From contig JAPLFH010000006.1 in the NCBI GenBank assembly GCA_026390815.1, positions 124,001-188,000 on the forward strand: 64,000 nucleotides of DNA, written 5' to 3'. The DNA comes from Ignavibacteriales bacterium. GTDB taxonomy: Bacteria; Bacteroidota; Ignavibacteria; Ignavibacteriales; SURF-24. Positions 62,214-64,000 of this stretch are shown here, piece by piece (the stretch's first letter is position 1; every line of letters begins with the position of its first letter). The notes under the pieces were generated by a model. That model was given only the letters and a program-made list of their open reading frames with translations, was not told where the DNA came from and ran no database searches. The translations under genes were made by a program, and so were the position numbers.

Positions 62214-63455
62214 ATGGCTTTAAAGAAAAAAACTTGGTATATAAATTTTGTTATCTTCTTAAGCATTTTAGGTCCAGGGATAATTACCGGAAGTGTTGAT
62301 AACGACGCAGGTGGAATTACAACATATTCTGTTGCTGGTGCAATGTATGGTTACAGACTTCTATGGACAATGATTCCGGCATTTATTGTTTTGCTCGTTG
62401 TTCAGGAAATGAATGCAAGAATGGGTATAGTAACAGGAAAAGGTTTGGCAGACCTAATCCGGGAAAATTTTGGGGTGAAGGTAACTTTTTTCATCTTTGT
62501 TGGATTGCTGGTTGCTGATATTGGCAACACAACTACAGAATTTGCCGGCGTGGCTGGTAGCATGAATGTATTTGGAGTAAGCAAATATATTTCAGTTCCA
62601 ATTGCTGCTGTATTTGTTTGGATGCTGGTTGTAAAAGGAACTTACAGATCGGTAGAAAAAATCTTTTTAATTTTTAGTGTATTCCTTCTCTCCTACGTGG
62701 TTTCTGCATTGCTTGCTAAACCAGATTGGACTCATATCGGTATGGCAATGGTAAAACCGTCATTCGAATTAAATACAACCTTCCTAAGTATGGTAATTGG
62801 GATTGTAGGAACAACAATTGCTCCGTGGATGCAATTCTATATGCAATCGGCTGTAATAGAAAAACGTATTAAGATTGAAGAATATAAATTTGTAATCTGG
62901 GATGTAGTAATTGGATGTTTGGCAACAATTGTAGTTGCATTTTTTATTATAGTTGCATGTGGAGCGACACTGCACCAAAAAGGAATTCAAATAAATGATG
63001 CGAAAGATGCGGCTCTTGCACTTGAACCATTAGCAGGTGAGTTTGCCGCCTCTTTGTTTGCTTTGGGATTATTTATTGCTTCGGTTTTTGCAGCTACAAT
63101 TTTACCATTAGCAACCGCATTTTACATTTGCGAGGCGTTTGGTTTTGAAGCTGGTATTGATAAGAAACTTAAAGAAGCTCCGGAGTTTTATTCGTTCTTT
63201 ACAGGCATCATTCTTATTTCAGCCGCAATTATATTAATTCCTAAAGCTCCTCTTATTCTCATTACAATATGGTCGCAAGTTATAAATGGAATGCTATTAC
63301 CGGTTGTTTTAATCTGTATGATTGTTCTAATTAATAAGAAAGAGATAATGGGAAACTATGTAAATAGCGGGATAAAAAATTCAATTGGATGGATAACTAT
63401 AATAATATTAGTATCGCTTACTTTAATTTTAACTATAGAACCATTTTTTAAATAA
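62214..63455 (+). CDS. Divergent Nramp-family metal transporter
   Basis: A 413-residue transporter with about 11 membrane segments. The TM1 motif, DPGN in classical Nramps, reads GSVDNDAGGI here. The TM6 motif, normally MPHNxxLHS, reads TTIAPWMQFYMQSAV, without the metal-binding Met and the His. Classical manganese/iron selectivity is therefore doubtful. Nramp-related magnesium transporters also lack these residues, and the upstream MgtE-N protein fits magnesium or a related ion. The start has a GAAGG-type site. Confidence 0.88.
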   Translation: MALKKKTWYINFVIFLSILGPGIITGSVDNDAGGITTYSVAGAMYGYRLLWTMIPAFIVLLVVQEMNARMGIVTGKGLADLIRENFGVKVTFFIFVGLLVADIGNTTTEFAGVAGSMNVFGVSKYISVPIAAVFVWMLVVKGTYRSVEKIFLIFSVFLLSYVVSALLAKPDWTHIGMAMVKPSFELNTTFLSMVIGIVGTTIAPWMQFYMQSAVIEKRIKIEEYKFVIWDVVIGCLATIVVAFFIIVACGATLHQKGIQINDAKDAALALEPLAGEFAASLFALGLFIASVFAATILPLATAFYICEAFGFEAGIDKKLKEAPEFYSFFTGIILISAAIILIPKAPLILITIWSQVINGMLLPVVLICMIVLINKKEIMGNYVNSGIKNSIGWITIIILVSLTLILTIEPFFK

Positions 63456-63463
63456 ATTCAAAA

Positions 63464-64000
63464 CTACTTTTTAATTGAATTTTTAATTGCATCAACATAC
63501 CAACCAGTTACTATTCGTGGGCTTGTAATTGCTGTTCCAACAACTACTGTCCATGCGCCTCTCTTAATCATTTCTGCTGCAAATTCAGGAGAGTGTATTT
63601 TGCCTTCTGCAATTACCGGTATAGGGCTTTCCTTTGCTAATCTTTCAAGTAAATCAAAATCGGGTAAATCTTTGGGCAGATGTATTGTTTCTGGTGTATA
63701 GCCACTTAGAGTTGTAGACAGGCAATCTGCGCCAGCACTAATACAAGCAATTCCTTCTTCGTACAAGGCAACATCAGCCATAACAGTACAATCAAATTTT
63801 TTCTTTACTTCGGTTATGAACTCAGGTCCGGTTACTTGTTCTCGAAGACGAAATGTTCCATCAATTGCGATTATGTTGCAGCCAATATTTAACAATTCTT
63901 CTATTGCATCGAATGAACAGGTTATACAAACTGAGTTGTCCGGGAATTTTGTTTTTACTAATCCAATAACAGGAATGTTGACTGCCTGGATAATCTTTTT
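63464..64000 (-). CDS. nanE: N-acetylmannosamine-6-phosphate 2-epimerase (5' end beyond window)
   Basis: The frame is open to the window edge (residues KKIIQAVNIPVIGLVKTKFP... precede), so the N-terminus is outside. The TIM-barrel epimerase converts ManNAc-6-P to GlcNAc-6-P in sialic acid and amino-sugar use. Visible signatures are IIAIDGTFR, the catalytic-region VMADVALYEEG, STTLSGYT and VIAEGKIHSPEFAAEMIKRGAWTVVVGTAITSP, all in family order. It is convergent with the Nramp gene, with 8 bases between the stops. It suggests more amino-sugar genes beyond the window. Confidence 0.92.
   Translation of the reverse strand, partial: KKIIQAVNIPVIGLVKTKFPDNSVCITCSFDAIEELLNIGCNIIAIDGTFRLREQVTGPEFITEVKKKFDCTVMADVALYEEGIACISAGADCLSTTLSGYTPETIHLPKDLPDFDLLERLAKESPIPVIAEGKIHSPEFAAEMIKRGAWTVVVGTAITSPRIVTGWYVDAIKNSIKK

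Noticed and set aside
1-64000. tRNA, rRNA or CRISPR genes
   Set aside because: No cloverleaf-like T-arm/acceptor pairs, rRNA segments or regular repeat-spacer arrays were noticed; a tRNAscan or Rfam search would be decisive.

Overview
The window is low-GC chromosomal DNA of a Gram-negative bacterium, most likely a member of the Ignavibacteriota (Ignavibacterium/Melioribacter relatives) or a close Bacteroidota/Chlorobi-group lineage. The evidence is a type IX secretion (T9SS) C-terminal sorting domain with the NFPNPFNPTTTI signature, many lipoproteins with 6-bladed propellers, a UMF1-type MFS protein, leucine dehydrogenase, and many short dispersed palindromes. No rRNA, tRNA or CRISPR array was seen.

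Layout. 1-5332: RNase R (5' end outside the window) and a large secreted metallopeptidase/TolB-propeller/outer-membrane-barrel protein. 5333-7222: repeat-rich DNA around one orphan gene. 7223-9044: a NarL-type histidine kinase/response regulator pair. 9195-22792: an accessory island that looks like one regulated system. Four promoters there carry the same double palindrome (TACGTAT-TA-ATACGTA) immediately upstream of or overlapping the -35 box. They drive a secreted-protein/membrane-protein pair and three related modules (A, B, C). Full modules combine a MauE/DoxX-like redox membrane protein, an O-antigen-ligase-like protein with TPRs (intact in B, deleted in A, absent in C), small exported Cys-containing peptides, a propeller lipoprotein and a membrane-anchored CxxC thioredoxin-like protein. 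IS3-family copies sit at the A/B and B/C boundaries. 23127-31202: two RND permeases around one adaptor, with a MITE-like repeat between. 31525-33555: a YyaL/DUF255 protein. 33667-42030 (minus strand): a six-gene operon with a CHASE2 sensor-like protein, a FecR-like protein, a papain-like protease, a small membrane protein, a caspase-fold protease with Ig-like repeats, and a T9SS-exported BNR-repeat protein. 42325-47837: an orphan ABC ATPase, a DUF218 protein, leucine dehydrogenase, NusB, a UMF1 transporter and an M50-like protease. 48266-48819: a small lipoprotein and an orphan T9SS tail. 48912-60412 (minus strand): a carbohydrate locus with an aldose epimerase, GH94 phosphorylase-like, GH38-like, HAD phosphatase/mutase, phosphohexomutase, DUF1003 and FAD oxidoreductase genes. 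60966-64000: an MgtE-N/CBS protein and a divergent Nramp transporter, convergent with NanE (5' end outside the window).

How the island may work (inference). The two-component system senses a signal and the regulator activates the four promoters from a class II position near -43. The modules then export disulfide-rich peptides. MauE and the thioredoxin-like proteins would handle thiol chemistry in the periplasm, and the propeller lipoprotein would act as partner, receptor or immunity factor. Promoter and mauE 5' sequence are almost identical between modules B and C while the payload differs. This suggests cassette duplication with diversification of the peptide output.
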